Shown here in pieces: positions 25,799-38,908 of a DNA stretch of 64,000 bases. The stretch is from Spirodela intermedia (Eukaryota > Streptophyta > Magnoliopsida > Alismatales > Araceae). The stretch is taken from positions 2,202,501-2,266,500 of the forward strand of contig LR746270.1 of the NCBI GenBank assembly GCA_902729315.2. Reading direction: 5' to 3'. The notes below the pieces were generated by a model. That model was not told the origin of the DNA. It was given only the letters and a program-made list of their open reading frames with translations, and did not search any database. Each line of letters starts with the position of its first letter. Position 1 is the stretch's first letter. The position numbers and the translations under genes are program-made.

Positions 25799-28700
25799 AT
25801 GAACCCTCATCCAAGGTCAGAGGTAATGAAAGAATAAACGTACTTTGTTCCTTCCTACCCTCCATCGGGACATGGGACCTTCTATGCTGGGTGTCTATTA
25901 TATATACTGCATTATAAATAACTGATAAAATCCTTTACGGGAAACATCAGGCGAGCTAACCTCATGGCTGACATCCAAAACTTGGTCCGACGTTATTTGA
26001 ATTCATTAACAAGACATAGTAACTGCCTGCCTGTAACAAATTCATTTTCTTGTGTGCCCCTGGAATGAACTTTTTTCCTCACCATATAATTTACAGATGA
26101 TATTCATACGTCTCAGTTCTGATATTTTCAGCATGGTTTCCTGACAAATTTATTGCACTATTGTTATTTCTGTATAAGTTTATAAGAACTTTATTATAGA
26201 ACCCTCATTACCATTTCAATTAGTTTAGAGCTTCATTATAAGATCCTCGCAGATTGTGTTCGAGGATATGGTAAATCGTTATCATTCAATATGTTAGCCT
26301 TAGCCATTTTTTAATGCTTAATCGAGTGTGCTGTTTACCATTATCTTTTGTTATATGGGCGACATTTCACAGCCGTCTACAACATTTGGATAGAGTTTCA
26401 TAGCAAGTACGTGAATACTTTGCCATGTCTACCAATGTGACAGAAGTGAGTCCTTTTTGGGGCTGACTGTCCAAGCTCCGAAATGGCTTCTTCTCGTACA
26501 GCGCCGTGTCACATGTCTGGCACCTACATAGCAATGGTGTATTTTGTCAAATTTCTGTAGTAGGGAGGATCCTGGCGGGCTCAATGCTTACTGATATAAT
26601 GATGCCTGTTTCTTGGGACAGCTACATCACCACAGATATTTCGGTCCTATTGCTGATTTCGCTAAAGTCCTATACTGCATCTTCAGTGACAATACTAATA
26701 TAGTAACTAGAGTATGAACTTCCAAACTCTCATGTAAGCTTGATGTTTCCAATCCCTGTTGGACGACCCACCATTGTCCCTCTCCCTTTAACTGCAACAG
26801 TTCTCATATCACATCGTCTACCCTTCCGAATATGCACTATGTACCGTTCAAAACAATAAACATCGTCCATCAGCCTTTCTTGTCATCTTGCAATGAGTAT
26901 CATCTCAGTCAGCATCACCTCTCAGGTTGGCGTGATGGTAATTAACTTTTGAGGGCTCTAGGTTGCAACATATATTTTTGCTGCAATGTTGAAATAGTGA
27001 CTGTGACATTCCTGTGAAAATGATTGAAGGCCCCTTCTAACATAGTCATTTAGACTCTATCCTTACATGTCTGGCGGTACTTCGAAATGTATGGTAGTAG
27101 CATTCTTCTGACTTGTTCAGAGTATGCCATAACTATCTTGGTTCTCATTTTTTTCTTTATTCAGGTGTCTTGTCCTTCAATAAAGAACATCCTCTTGCTG
27201 GATTCTGAAGGAAAACGTGTGGCTGTCAAGTACTTCTCAGATGACTGGGCAACACTCAATGCAAAACTGGCATTTGAGAAATCGGTTTTTACAAAAACTC
27301 AGAAGACAAATGCCCGCACAGAAGGTGACACTTCACTGTTTATGTCTTTTTTGCTCTGAAATTTACATATTTATGTTTACCTGCGTACTTTCCCTCATTT
27401 TTTGTCATGTTCAAAATAATTGGCATGTATGTGGTGATTTGTTAATATTTCAAGACTTTGGGTTTTTCTCATCAGAAAATAATTAGAATGTTTACAGTTG
27501 GTTCCTAAATCCCTTGGTTTAGGTGTACTTTTAGTTATATACGTCAGCAGTTAGATGTTGTGCGTTTTTAGTTGGCCGTTATGGCATCATGTATTGGTTG
27601 CATGAACATTGCAAAGCGTTCAACTTTTAGGAGAATTTCTGTTTCTAACGTGCCCATCTATTCTTTTGGATTCTTTACCGTGTGACAGAGTTTCGTTTCC
27701 GGACATAGATCATTCTCTCGATTGAAGAAGGCAAATTACATTTTGATGGGAGAAACTCAATCTTTAATAATCTCAATTTCTTTCATGATTATACAGTGCT
27801 GTTATTTCATGGCCGAAAGAACCTTCATGTGATCTAAATTTCTTGCGATGTTATGTTGTGATGTATCTCACACCACAGCACTACGTTACCCATCCCCTCC
27901 ATTTCATAATATGCTTGGCAGATCCTTCCTGTATTCAATACTATACTGATTATGTTTTTATTTTATGCTAAATTTCAACGGATTTGAAGAATATTTCGGG
28001 CCCCACATGGATGCGATCCTCTAGATGTACTCGAGTTATGCAATAAGTAAAGATGAACCCGGAAGAACGGTCATGCTCTTGATGAATGCTTTGACCTAAT
28101 AACAAGTTAGATTTTGCACTATTCAAACCAGGAGATTTGGGGGAAACCAAGACTGTGTAGTTTGTTGTAGGGTAGAGCTGGTTACGAACCCCAAGAGGAG
28201 TTTCGCCATAGAATCACGATGAAATCACATTGATGATTGATCAATTATCTGACTGTTAATAACCACAGAACCCAATAAGGAGAAAGCTGCAGCAGTAACT
28301 ATGCATGCATATGTACTTGGAATATTTTGAGCCCCATAGATCGACATCGCTTCATGACATTCGATGAATCGGTTTCTATATGATCACATGATCATCAGGT
28401 GGGGACTGGAAGAGTTATTTAAGCCTCATCTCCCAGAAAAAGTCAGTGTTGATAGCAGAAAAAGCTCTAAAACAGGAGAGATTTAACTGTCCGGTTTCAC
28501 AAGGATCAAAGTAAATTTGTGAGAAGCAGATCATTTATTTATTTGTTTATTTATTTATTTGGCAATATGATGTTATCCTGCTGCGGAATCCTAAACCGCA
28601 TCATGAGCAGGCTCATTTTTCATGCATCGTTCATCTGTTGCTTTCTGATAGAAGAACCCATTTGCCCTTTTGCAGCCGAGATAACCATGTTTGATAATTA

Positions 28701-29398
28701 CATCATCGTCTATAAGTTCATCCACGATCTGCATTTCTTTGTCACCGGCGGAGACGAAGAAAACGAGCTGATCTTGGCCACTGTTCTTCAAGGATTCTTC
28801 GACTCCGTCGGGCTTCTCCTCAGGTAACATCTTAGATCGTGTGATCTTCAGATTTTTATTTTTTTTAATGGCTTTCTTCATTGCTCACCACACACATCCT
28901 CTTCAGGGGCGACGTGGAGAAGAGAACAGCTCTTGAGAACCTGGATTTGATTCTTCTTTGTATCGACGAAATCGTCGATGGAGGGTACGTATGCCTCGTT
29001 CATGCAATCATTACCACTTTTAGCAAAGTTCTTGCGCAGAAACCGCTGATGAATCAAAAATGATCATAAATAAAGATCAAATGGCCTGTCTCCCAGAAGA
29101 AACTGCGAAGAAATTCGCCTGCTCTCTGATCTGCATGTAATCACGGATCGGTCGTCTTGAACCTTTGCAGGATCATACTGGAAACAGATGCGAACGCCAT
29201 CGCTGGGAAGGTGGCGACGAACAGCGTGGATGGCACGGTCCCCTTCTCCGAACTGGTAAACCTCCTCACCTCCATTACCCATCTTCATATGGCTCCTTGC
29301 TCCATTTTATTCATGTGCTCTTCCTTTCCCCTCCCCAGACCGTCTCTCAGGCGCTCGCCACAGCCAGAGAACACCTCGCCCGATCTCTTCTGAAGTAA
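25799..29398 (+). CDS. Coatomer subunit zeta (COPI coat)
   Basis: Six coding exons: 25799-25822, 27165-27324, 28676-28823, 28907-28984, 29171-29255, 29339-29398, in frame to 184 residues, about the family size. Recognisable stretches are [80 protein letters not shown] and [13 protein letters not shown]: a longin-type fold along its length. The protein is the small subunit that pairs with gamma-COP in the COPI coat for Golgi-to-ER and intra-Golgi transport. The start MNPHPRSE is encoded by a tiny 24-base coding part of exon 2 (acceptor ACAG|GGAAGT before it), with a non-coding exon 1 ending near 24442. That N terminus is not one I recall from other plants, so the first exon is less sure than the rest. 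Introns 1 and 2 are each about 1.3 kb. Confidence 0.93.
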
Positions 29399-29404
29399 CT
29401 CATC

Positions 29405-29434
29405 CTCTCTCTCTGTCTCTCTCTCTCTCTCTCG
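29405..29434. repeat. CT microsatellite in the coatomer zeta 3' flank
   Basis: Imperfect CT run just behind the stop codon at 29396-29398, probably in the 3' UTR. Confidence 0.85.
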
Positions 29435-29540
29435 CTTCTCTTGCTGCCCTTTTTTTTAGGTTGACCGGTGCCCATTTCAGTTGAGGTTGGATTGTTCCTG
29501 TAAACCCTAATGGGAGCGGATTTGTCTATTTTTCCCTATG

Positions 29541-30430
29541 CAATCGATCCCCGCCTCAAGCTTGGATAATTCGTGTGCCCAGTTCCTGAAATGCTTGGAC
29601 ATTTCTTCATTTAGTAATGGTTTTTTTTGGAATGAAAAAATAATTTTTTTACACGGATGGATTTGAGTTTAATACGTGTGCCCAGTTCCTTAAATGCTTG
29701 GACATTTCTTCATTTAGTAATTTTTTTTCGAATTAAAAATATTTTTTTACACAGGTGGATTTGAGTTTAACTTTCCCCATAAATAGTACTGTTCATAAAT
29801 TATGATAGAACAAATCCATAAGAAAGGTAACCGGACAGACGTATTGGGACTAATTCTTATTTAATAATTTTTTTCCCTGAATTTTTCTATAATAAAAGAA
29901 GGAAATATATGAGAAATATAGGCAATCGATACCCGCCTGTCTTGGATAATTCATGTGCCCAGTTCCTTAAATGCTTGGACATTTCTTCATCTAGTAATTA
30001 TTTTTTTCGAATGAAAAATATTTTTTTACATGGGCGGATTTGACTTTAATTTTCCTTACAAATAGCGCTGTTCAGAAATTATGATATAAAAAATTCATGA
30101 GAATAGCAACTAGACAGGCTTATTCGGACTTATTTTTATTTAATAATTGTTTTCTGGATTTTTCTATAATAAATAAGGAAATATAGGAGAAATGTATGCA
30201 ATCGATCCCCGCCTCCGCCTGTCTTGGAGAATGCCTGGACATTTCTTCATTTAGTAATTTTTTTCGAATGAAAAATCATTTTTCCCCATAAATAGCACTG
30301 TTCAGAAATTATGACAGAAAAAATTCATAGGAATAGCAACCAGACAGACGTATTGGTGCTGTTTTTTACTTAATAAATGCTTTTTTTCCTGATTTTTTCT
30401 ATAATAAATGGGGGAAATAAATGAGAACAG
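29541..30430. repeat. Degenerate tandem repeat array, about 260-280 bp per unit
   Basis: The phrase CAATCGATCCCCGCCT recurs with small changes at about 29541, 29922 and 30199. Each is followed by TGCTTGGACATTTCTTCAT or a close variant, then a T-rich stretch with TTTCGAATGAAAAATA, a piece like AATAGCACTGTTCAGAAATTATGATA, and TTTTTCTATAATAAA. A further partial copy starts near 29672. The copies differ by indels. No open frame runs through them. Confidence 0.8.
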
Positions 30431-30798
30431 GAGATTTCAAAATTAATTATTAATAACGAGCGATGAGGCCAAACAGAAGTATAAAAATTTCTTTAATAAT
30501 TTTAAATAGTAATAATTTCTTCCAGTATTTCGACGACTATGGATTCTGGGCTGCGATGCGTAATGGGCCCTTTCTCTCGTCACAAATGGGCCTGGGCCGA
30601 TGCGGCTGCTGGATTGCAGCGTTGACATTCGCCCCCTGTCACGTGCCATGGGGCTCCCGCGCCTTTGAGTAAAAATGGGATTTTTTCAATCGTATGGAAT
30701 AAATTACGGACGGGGACGGAGGAGGCGCCGGCGTCGGGGAGAGGACCAGCGAAGGGCACTGGGAGGGGAGGTCGGGGGGCCAAGGAAGGAGGAGGAGA
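30431..30798 (+). promoter_or_regulatory. Promoter and leader of the rhomboid gene
   Basis: GC content rises sharply towards the start codon at 30799. A palindromic CACGTG (G-box core) lies at 30640-30645. No clear TATA box was seen. Confidence 0.45.
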
Positions 30799-33700
30799 AT
30801 GCGATCCAACATCGTTTCCGAGGTGAGAAATCTGGGGAGGGATTGAACTTCCTCGCTCCTCTGTTGGTTCATCACAGCCGTTGATCTGCCGCTGTTGCTT
30901 CTGCTCGGTTCTACCCGGAGAGGGGGTTTCCTCAGATCCTGGGCAGTGTGTCACCGCTGCCTCCGGAAGCCCTAGTGTTCGGTGTTTTGCGGGGGAGGGC
31001 TTGATGGGCTCGGAGTTGTCGAGCTTTTTGTCAGTAGTATGTGGATTTTGAGTGTCAGTCAGACGCTGGGAGTGTGGAGTTCCCCTCCAGTTCCTGATGT
31101 CTCCCTCGCTTGTACAGTCACCGGTGAATTTTGGCCTGACTATGTGTTGATCTCGTTCTCGCAGGCGGGGCTACAGACAAGGCTTGGGCAGTGGTGGGGC
31201 GGGATCACGTTCGTCAGCTCTGGCGTTCTAGTGTTGTGCTCCGCCATCTACTTGGTGTGCTTGCTTGTGGGCTACGATTCGTTCCACGAAGTCTGCTTCT
31301 TGCCCTCCGAGGTGATATCGCATTTCCAAGGTAAATTTCTGGTCCATCAGAATTTGAGAGCGAAAACTTACCTGTTGTGGTATTATCTGTTGGTTTTAGT
31401 GGATGGTCTCAGATCACGATTGGATCGTGTTTTGTGTGCTATTTTCGCTGGGAATCGTAGGTTGTGATAATTGCTCGCCCGTTACTCACCGGAAAGAATT
31501 GAAAGTTGTACCAATCTAAAAGCTGCATTACTAATTTTGCCAAGCTCATGAAGTCAATCTCTTCTCCGTTTTTTTCTGAATTATTTTTCTCAAATCACTC
31601 ATTACTTTACCTTTTCCTTGTTGCTGTTTGTGTTATAATTTTAGCAGGTTTTACTCGATAGTTCATCTCAGCTGACTTTTGGTGGTCCTCTTTTCATTCG
31701 TTTGGTTTGGTAAACGTGGGCACTTTCTGGATGTCTTACGTTTCTCCATCCTGACCTTATTATGTCTTACATTATGGATTAGAGAAGGGGAAACGTGGAT
31801 GCTTCTCTGTTTCTGGCATTTAAAAATTCTACATAACAGGGGAAACCATAGGATCATGGAATATATGATCATCTCTGGAATTCGAGGATAAATTTATTCA
31901 ACTTAAATTGTTTATCAACGTTTTTTTGCAGAATCTACGTGGTCCTTCGTTATACCTACTGCAGATATAGCATAGTATTAGGTAGTTACTGGTCTAATGA
32001 AACAATTTCTGATGTGACATTTCTTGAGGAACTTGTAGAGTTAATTTTGGACACAGTGTTTTCAGTCTGTCAGGAAAAGTATCTGGAGGATTTATGACTG
32101 TTGTGAAATTAAATATATTTTGGTCCATGAGATTTGCTGCATTTCTCGCCCATTTTCAGGTTTACTAATTTATGAAACTAAGGATTGAACTGCTCAAAAT
32201 TTTCTATGTTAATGATATTTTGAACAACTAAATAGGGTTGGGAGCATAATGGTACAATTTATGAGATGCTATGTGTGCTTTGTAACCTGAGATCATTCAC
32301 CGAATGTTATTTTTTCCCCCTCGAAGGTTCCTTATAACGTGTTTTATTTATATGGATGGTTATGCCGTGGATGTGCTAATTCAATAAGTGCAAAATGTAG
32401 CATTCTTCAGGTGAAGTAACACTCCGAACTTTGCGTTTTAACATGATAAATCATGTGTTCTATAAGGTACGTGTGGAGAAAGAAATTATTCAAATCGTAA
32501 TTATACATTGTCTTGTGTCAGTACTGTACTAAAGCTTTTATACTGCAGAAATATTTGAATGTCAACTTGTAGATAGATTATTGATCGCAAATTCTGTTTA
32601 TAATTTAATCTTGTGGTCTTTCTCTAGGTGTAATAATTTTAACGAAATTCCTTCTAACTCTATGTCGCCGTGCAAACACACAACTGAAAAACTGTTTTTG
32701 TTCCTAAAACTGACATGCTGTAATATTTTATTTCTAATGCCAATATTTTTTTCCTTTTTCAGTGTACAGAATTTATACAGCAGTTCTTTTTCATGGGTCA
32801 CTACTCCACGTTCTTTTCAATATGTTGGCTCTGGTACCCTTGGGTACAGAACTAGAGAGAATTATGGGATCTGTTCGACTGGTGTATCTGATGTTGTTGC
32901 TAGCAACTAGCAATGGCCTACTGCATCTGATTATTGCTTTGACAGTGGCTAATAACCCCTTTCACCCCTTTCCGTCTCTCATGAATGAGTGTGCCATTGG
33001 CTTTTCTGGTGTTCTCTTCTCCATGATTGTCATTGAAACAAGTTTAAGTGGAATTCAGTCTCGAAGGTTGGTGTTCCTAACCAAAGTGGTTTTATCATTT
33101 ATCTTGAAAAATTTCATCTCTCCCTTGTATCCTTTTCGTAAATGAGATGTCTATGTCCTGAAAAATCTTACAATGCTTCTATTTTCATAAAAGAAATACC
33201 GGGAATATGCTATAGTTTTAGACTTACATAGATGATTTACCAGGATAAAAATCCTTCGTTGTGTCAATTTCTCATTCAAACATTGGATAAATAGTTTTTT
33301 GAATGGGACGTAGATTTTTGAAGCACGTTTCGACTCGATTAGTCTCGTTTACAATCGTATTTGCAGCAGAAGTATGTTAATAATAATCATGGTTCTATCA
33401 AACATGGAATGAAGGAAGAATGGATGTGAAGTCCGAAAGAGTTTTGCAGATGTCTATTACTAAGAGAACTAGACTATGGCAGATGTGCAGGATAGAGGCA
33501 TTCTAAGCAATCCTTTTCATGTCACTTCACCGATCCCCTCGTATCAGTCATTTTTCTCAAGTAGAGTCAAAAATTCTCAGGATGCCTTCTAATCATCTCT
33601 GGCCAATTTTAATTTACTAACTTTTTTTGGAATTGTGTTGTCTTTTTTTGGTAACACGGCCTTCTTTACCTTGAAATTGCTGACGGTCCCCCACTATAGT

Positions 33701-36700
33701 AAATCTCAAAACCAACTTTTTAACAGGACTCACAACCTTATTATGGCCTGAGGTCAGCTCTCAATTGGACATATCTCTTCAAATCAATGACTTTCATTGC
33801 TGATACCTTTCATTTCCTCTTGCTTCCTCGCAACCCAATCTCAAAGTTCTGTTGTTTGAAGATTATCTAGTTGTCAACATGCATTTGCCGATTCATACAC
33901 TTTGTAATGTAAGCCTTCTGTTGTGCAGTGTCTTTGGGCTCTTCAACGTGCCTACAAAATGGTACAACCTTCAGTTGTATTGGTTACATTACACTTTACA
34001 CTATCGTATCTTTTTTACCTATTCACTAACTCTACATGTTGGGAAACGTCAGGTATCCATGGATTTTGTTGATACTATTCCAGTTTCTAGCATCAAATGT
34101 TTCTTTGTTGGGACATTTATGTGGCATCTTGTCTGGGTTTGCCTGTGCGTGATCCACCTTTGTTTATCTGCAATATTTAATTGGAGGAAAGCGATAAATT
34201 CGGAAGAACCTGAGCTTTTTTTAACTTTTATTTTCCTTCTTTCAGATACCTATGGAATATTTCAGTACGTAACACCTGGACCATCTTTCTATTCTGCAGT
34301 TGAGAGCTCCTCTATACTTGTGAGTCTCATTTTCCTTATCCTAATAAATTGCGGTTGCATGGTTGTTAATTCCTAGACCCTTTTCATGAACATCTGATAC
34401 TTGGAGGTTACCATGTCCCACGCTTACTTCTGAGTATGGTATACATGGTAGATATTTAGATTTTAATTAAGCACTTATTAACCTTTTCCATCATCATTGG
34501 CTTGGCCTGGGTGAAAGGTCCGAAACACTTGGTGGATGGTTTCCAGCTTGCGTCACCATAGATTTTTCTTCTTAACACATACATTGTAAACTAAATAGCC
34601 TAAATGTTGATGGTAGTCGGTTTGCCATCGAATGATAAATCTACTCAGACGACATTAAGAATACTGAAAAAATGTAACATAAAAATAAGATAAGGTTCTA
34701 TTCCATAAGCACGAAGATATAAGGCACCGTAAAGAAAAGAATGGAACAAAGGGCAACCAATGAGTTCAAACAAATGCTACATAGAAAAAGGAATACTAAA
34801 TTTAAAAATTATTGAATGGGTTTTTGCTCTTCTAAAGGTTTCTTCATTTGGTTAAATTATCTATTCGTCAGATTTAAACGTCTTCAATGTAGATCTTTTT
34901 GCACCCTTCTCATATACCAGTTCTATCATTTTGTGTGGCTTTCCCTTTTCTTGTACGAAAATCTACCCTTTTTTGATGGGTAACAAACTTTATTAATTTG
35001 TTGTCGATGATCATTTTTAACCGTTTTTGAATTTTTTAAAACGAAATTTCTTTTTTTCTATCTTGTTACTCCGACTGTACATGCTTAACTTTGTCTCCCA
35101 TTTCCCTAACTCTTATCTTATGATAGTAGCCAGGTTACCACCATAATAATTCTGTAGGTTATACGATCATGTTAAAGAAACTCGAAATAAATTTGTATTT
35201 AGGTTCTTTCTACAATATGTAATTCACAAGGGATGGTGAGTCTTTTTTGTGTAGTCATCTTGTCTGAGGCGTCCAGGATTTATATTATCAAGTGGAGGGA
35301 CTCCATATGGTTCACTTCCTACATATTCTAGCAATAGCACAAGCTCTAGGTACCATTTTTCCTTTTAATCCAATTTTTCAATTTTTGTTGGTCCATTAGC
35401 ACAGCCCTAATCTAATGCTGCCATCATTCAGCAGTTTGCTTCAAGGAAACGTGTGGAGAAATCTTTCTTCATGGGTGCCACAGAGGCAAACTCCGCCTGC
35501 CCAGGTGCTGGAATTGTCCTGTTTAAGATCACTATTTTTATTTTTTGATGCTGATGTAGCGCTAATTTTGTCTGTGTTGCCTTTCCTGTGTCATTTTTCT
35601 GGGTTGTTGTAGGCTTTGAAAATATTTGAATATGTTAAATTATTTGATATCTGTGTCACTAGTAGAACTATTTTAAATTTTAAAAGATGCAGTTGAACAG
35701 GCATGATGATGAATTGCGAGAAATCTCCCTGAATCCACTGATACTCAAAACTTGGATTCTTGTTCAGAATTTCCTTCTGGGTTGATAGCCAGTGACCCAA
35801 ATTCTTCTGCTAGCATTCAAACTTTAGAGAGACTGTTAGTTTTCTTGCTTCGAATGCTCAGCAGAAGATTGCATGTTGATAGAATGAACTCAATAGTTGA
35901 TAAAAAGTGGAACAGAAAAGTGAAGTTAGCTGTGATTACGGTTTGACACTGACTGATGGTTTTTTTCCACGAAATCCAAATTTAAGTATATGCCTTACAA
36001 ACATTTGATATGCCGAATTACCAAAATTCTTGTTCCCCGTGACTGTAGAAGGAATAATGACAGCTGATTGGTTCAACAGAGAAATTGTCTCAGGTGAAAT
36101 ATCGAGAAAAAGATCTATGTGCTTACACTTTGGTGATCCACATTTCAATGACAGAAGTAGAAAGGCTGAGGATGAGAAATGACTGTGGAATTGTCCAGAT
36201 AGTTTCGATGTTGTTGGTATGTCTTGATGATAATCAATTTCTCTGCAACATTTCTGACTCTCTACTTAACCCAAACTATGGCTGATGACGGATTTAATTT
36301 ACATTCCTGGCTTGTGGGTATTCATAGGATAATATGTGCAATCAGGCAAGTTAAATTTAGCATTGGCCTTTGGAGTAAAAAATGTCCTTGGTCTCCCATA
36401 CAAAAGTGAAGGACTTGCAACGAATCCACAGAAGCATATGACTTGTGGAACTGTAACATTTTAACTCTAATATAATTACTACCATTTTCTGGTTATCTAT
36501 GTATCTTTAGCTGAAAAGAAATTATGTGATACAGATGTTTTTAGCGGAAGAACCTTATTTTCAGCCGAATGTAATAAAAAAAAGAGCACTCATGAAACGT
36601 CAAGAATAATGAAGTATTTTTTATGCATTATTATTTATGTTGTCTGTACCAGCTGTAAATTGCCAAAGACCTGTGGTCTCCCTAGAAAGCAACAAATGAG

Positions 36701-38018
36701 TTATTTTACTTCAATATTTCCAGTTATTTTACTTAAAAGACCTGTGATTTAATTGCTGTATGCTTGCATCTCTTGCCTGTTATGTTTTAATGCAAACTTC
36801 GTGTGAGTATATCCCTTTTTAGAAATTCTACAGGCACTCTAATGGCTCTTCAAATGTCCATTTAGGAGTCTGAAGACCCCAGATTTCCCGGAAGGGGAAG
36901 GGCACTTGGCTCTGCAAGAAGCCCATCGCCTGCTACTGATCCTGATCAAAGTCTACAGGCTAGGCTCCTAGATGACAATACGGCTACCTCTATTCCCGAA
37001 ACAGCAGGTCTCGGTATAGCTCAGAGAATGCCAGATACAAGGTACCAGACATGTATTATTATTTATGATTACTATAGGCACTGTTTCTACTCTTTGATGG
37101 TACTCAATGCTAGAAGTCATTCAGTTCCGCAGTCCGCAATGTGAAAGGGCTTCTGGGATTAGAGTCTGAGAGTTGTCATCCATCTGCTTGAATCTTCTAA
37201 GAGATGTCCTGGTAGACTGTGAAACGACGAAAGAGCTTCTTTAGCAATAGAAAAACGTTTTACAAGAGTTAGAATTACTGGGCCATCCAACTCCATAATA
37301 GCTTAAATTGGACTATTCTTGATTATTTTAGGAAAAAAATATTCAGTTTTCTATAGTTTCAGGACTGAACTAGTGAATAAGTTTCCTCTCCTATAATTCT
37401 TTGCCACCTTTTTTCTCTTTTTTTTTCTCAGATAATTTGAAAACTGACCATTTGGCTGCTATTTTAGGCCTTTTACTGTGGATACCCTGGGAGCCGCAAC
37501 AATTCCTACGCGCAGTCAGGTTCCTTACGCTGCCTGGATATTGTTTTCTGTCTCAGCTCCTTATATACATTGTGTTTTTCTATTTGAAAAAAAATAAAAC
37601 ATTTTAATATGGAACAGGATTATGATGGATTTGAAGAGGAGGTGAAGAAACTCGTATCAATGGGCTTTGAAAAGGTTTTTTTTTTTTTTCTCCTCTTCAT
37701 GCATTCAACGTCATAGATCCAATAATAATAACTTATTTTTTATTTTTCTTTTAAAAAATCCAATAATAATAACTTCTTTGACAATCTCAAGAAAATTTGA
37801 TTCACGAACCCATTATCCTCTGTAAATTGTTTTCCTTAGTTTTCTGGTACCATTCATAAGTATGGTAGCTGGTTCTTTGGTTGAGTAATGACGAGCAAGT
37901 GAATGCGATTGTGAGCTTCTGTTCTCGACTGCAGACCCAGGTGGAGGTTGCCCTTGCTGCTGCCGATGGAGATCCCATGATTGCCGTGGAGATTCTAATG
38001 AGTCAGCAGGCGCGTTGA
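30799..38018 (+). CDS. RBL15: Rhomboid-like protease with C-terminal UBA domain (RBL15 type)
   Basis: Twelve exons: 30799-30822, 31165-31330, 32763-33066, 33929-33961, 34053-34144, 34246-34319, 35255-35349, 35432-35504, 36866-37041, 37468-37519, 37618-37674, 37935-38018. Start MRSNIVSE, then several hydrophobic helices. The rhomboid core has HGSLLHVLFNMLAL in exon 3, the serine motif GFSGVLFSM at the end of exon 3, and the histidine in SLLGHLCGILSG in exon 5, so both residues of the Ser-His dyad are present. A Ser/Pro-rich stretch follows (GNVWRNLSSWVPQR, EDPRFPGRGRALGSA). A UBA domain closes the protein: VKKLVSMGFEK in exon 11, QVEVALAAADGDPMIAVEIL in exon 12. This is the layout I recall for Arabidopsis RBL15 (At3g58460). 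UBA suggests ubiquitin-linked membrane-protein handling; substrates are not inferable. Exon 4 has only 33 bases. All joins keep frame. Confidence 0.95.
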
Positions 38019-38246
38019 CTTGTGGGTGGTGCCCTCGCGTCTTCCCCCCAATTTCTCTGTTCTCCATCGGACGTCTGCAGGGTTTGATTTCACTGAGTCA
38101 TAACTTGAGCAACTCATCTGCCCTGATCAACCTGTGCCGGAGGACCATTGATGTCAAGAATCTACTGTCCAGAGAAGTTAGAGAGAGAGAGAGTTCAGGA
38201 ACCTGTAGGGAGAGAGAAGAACAATACGTGTAGTCAAACTTGTGTT

Positions 38247-38271
38247 ATCATCATCATCATCATCATCATCA
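38247..38271. repeat. TCA trinucleotide microsatellite
   Basis: About eight TCA units in the likely 3' region of the rhomboid gene. Confidence 0.9.
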
Positions 38272-38908
38272 CATTCGAAAATGAGAAAATGAAAATAGAA
38301 CACCCTGGCTGATATCATCTGCTCTACCTGGACCCTGTTTGGGTTACTCACCACATGCAATGCGGATATATCATACATATATGTAGTAATTAGCAAAGTA
38401 TGATTCATTATAATATTAATATGAAGAGTATGAAATTGACTATTTCAAGGAAGAATTGGGGCTTAAATGGCCCAGCAGATAGGAGATAGTTATTGAGAAC
38501 ATCATCAGCTAACACAGACAACAGTACCATGAGGATTACTCAAACAATTAAAGCCCTATGCAGCCTTTCTCCTCCCGGAATTACATCAGAACAAGAAAAA
38601 TTTAACGAAAAAAAATTCTAAGAGGGATCAAGAGATCCCACCGGCATGAAGATCACACAGAAAAGAATAAATCATTTTCTACTTACAACCTATGAAACTC
38701 CTCATTTGCTCATACCATCTGGGCAGTGACCCCCCAAGTCCATCATCCTCTCCAGGGCTGCCATTAATTCCGCTTTTCCAAGTATTTTTCAGAGATTCTG
38801 GCTTAATTTCCATCTTAGGAAGCAGACAAGATACATGATCATAGTGGGGAAGTAAAATCCGAAGAGTTTTAGCATGGAAAGAAGTTCATGGGGATAATTA
38901 TTTCAAGA

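Noticed and set aside
29541-30430. CRISPR-like array
   Set aside because: The genome is a plant genome, units are long and degenerate and there are no short identical repeats with unique spacers.
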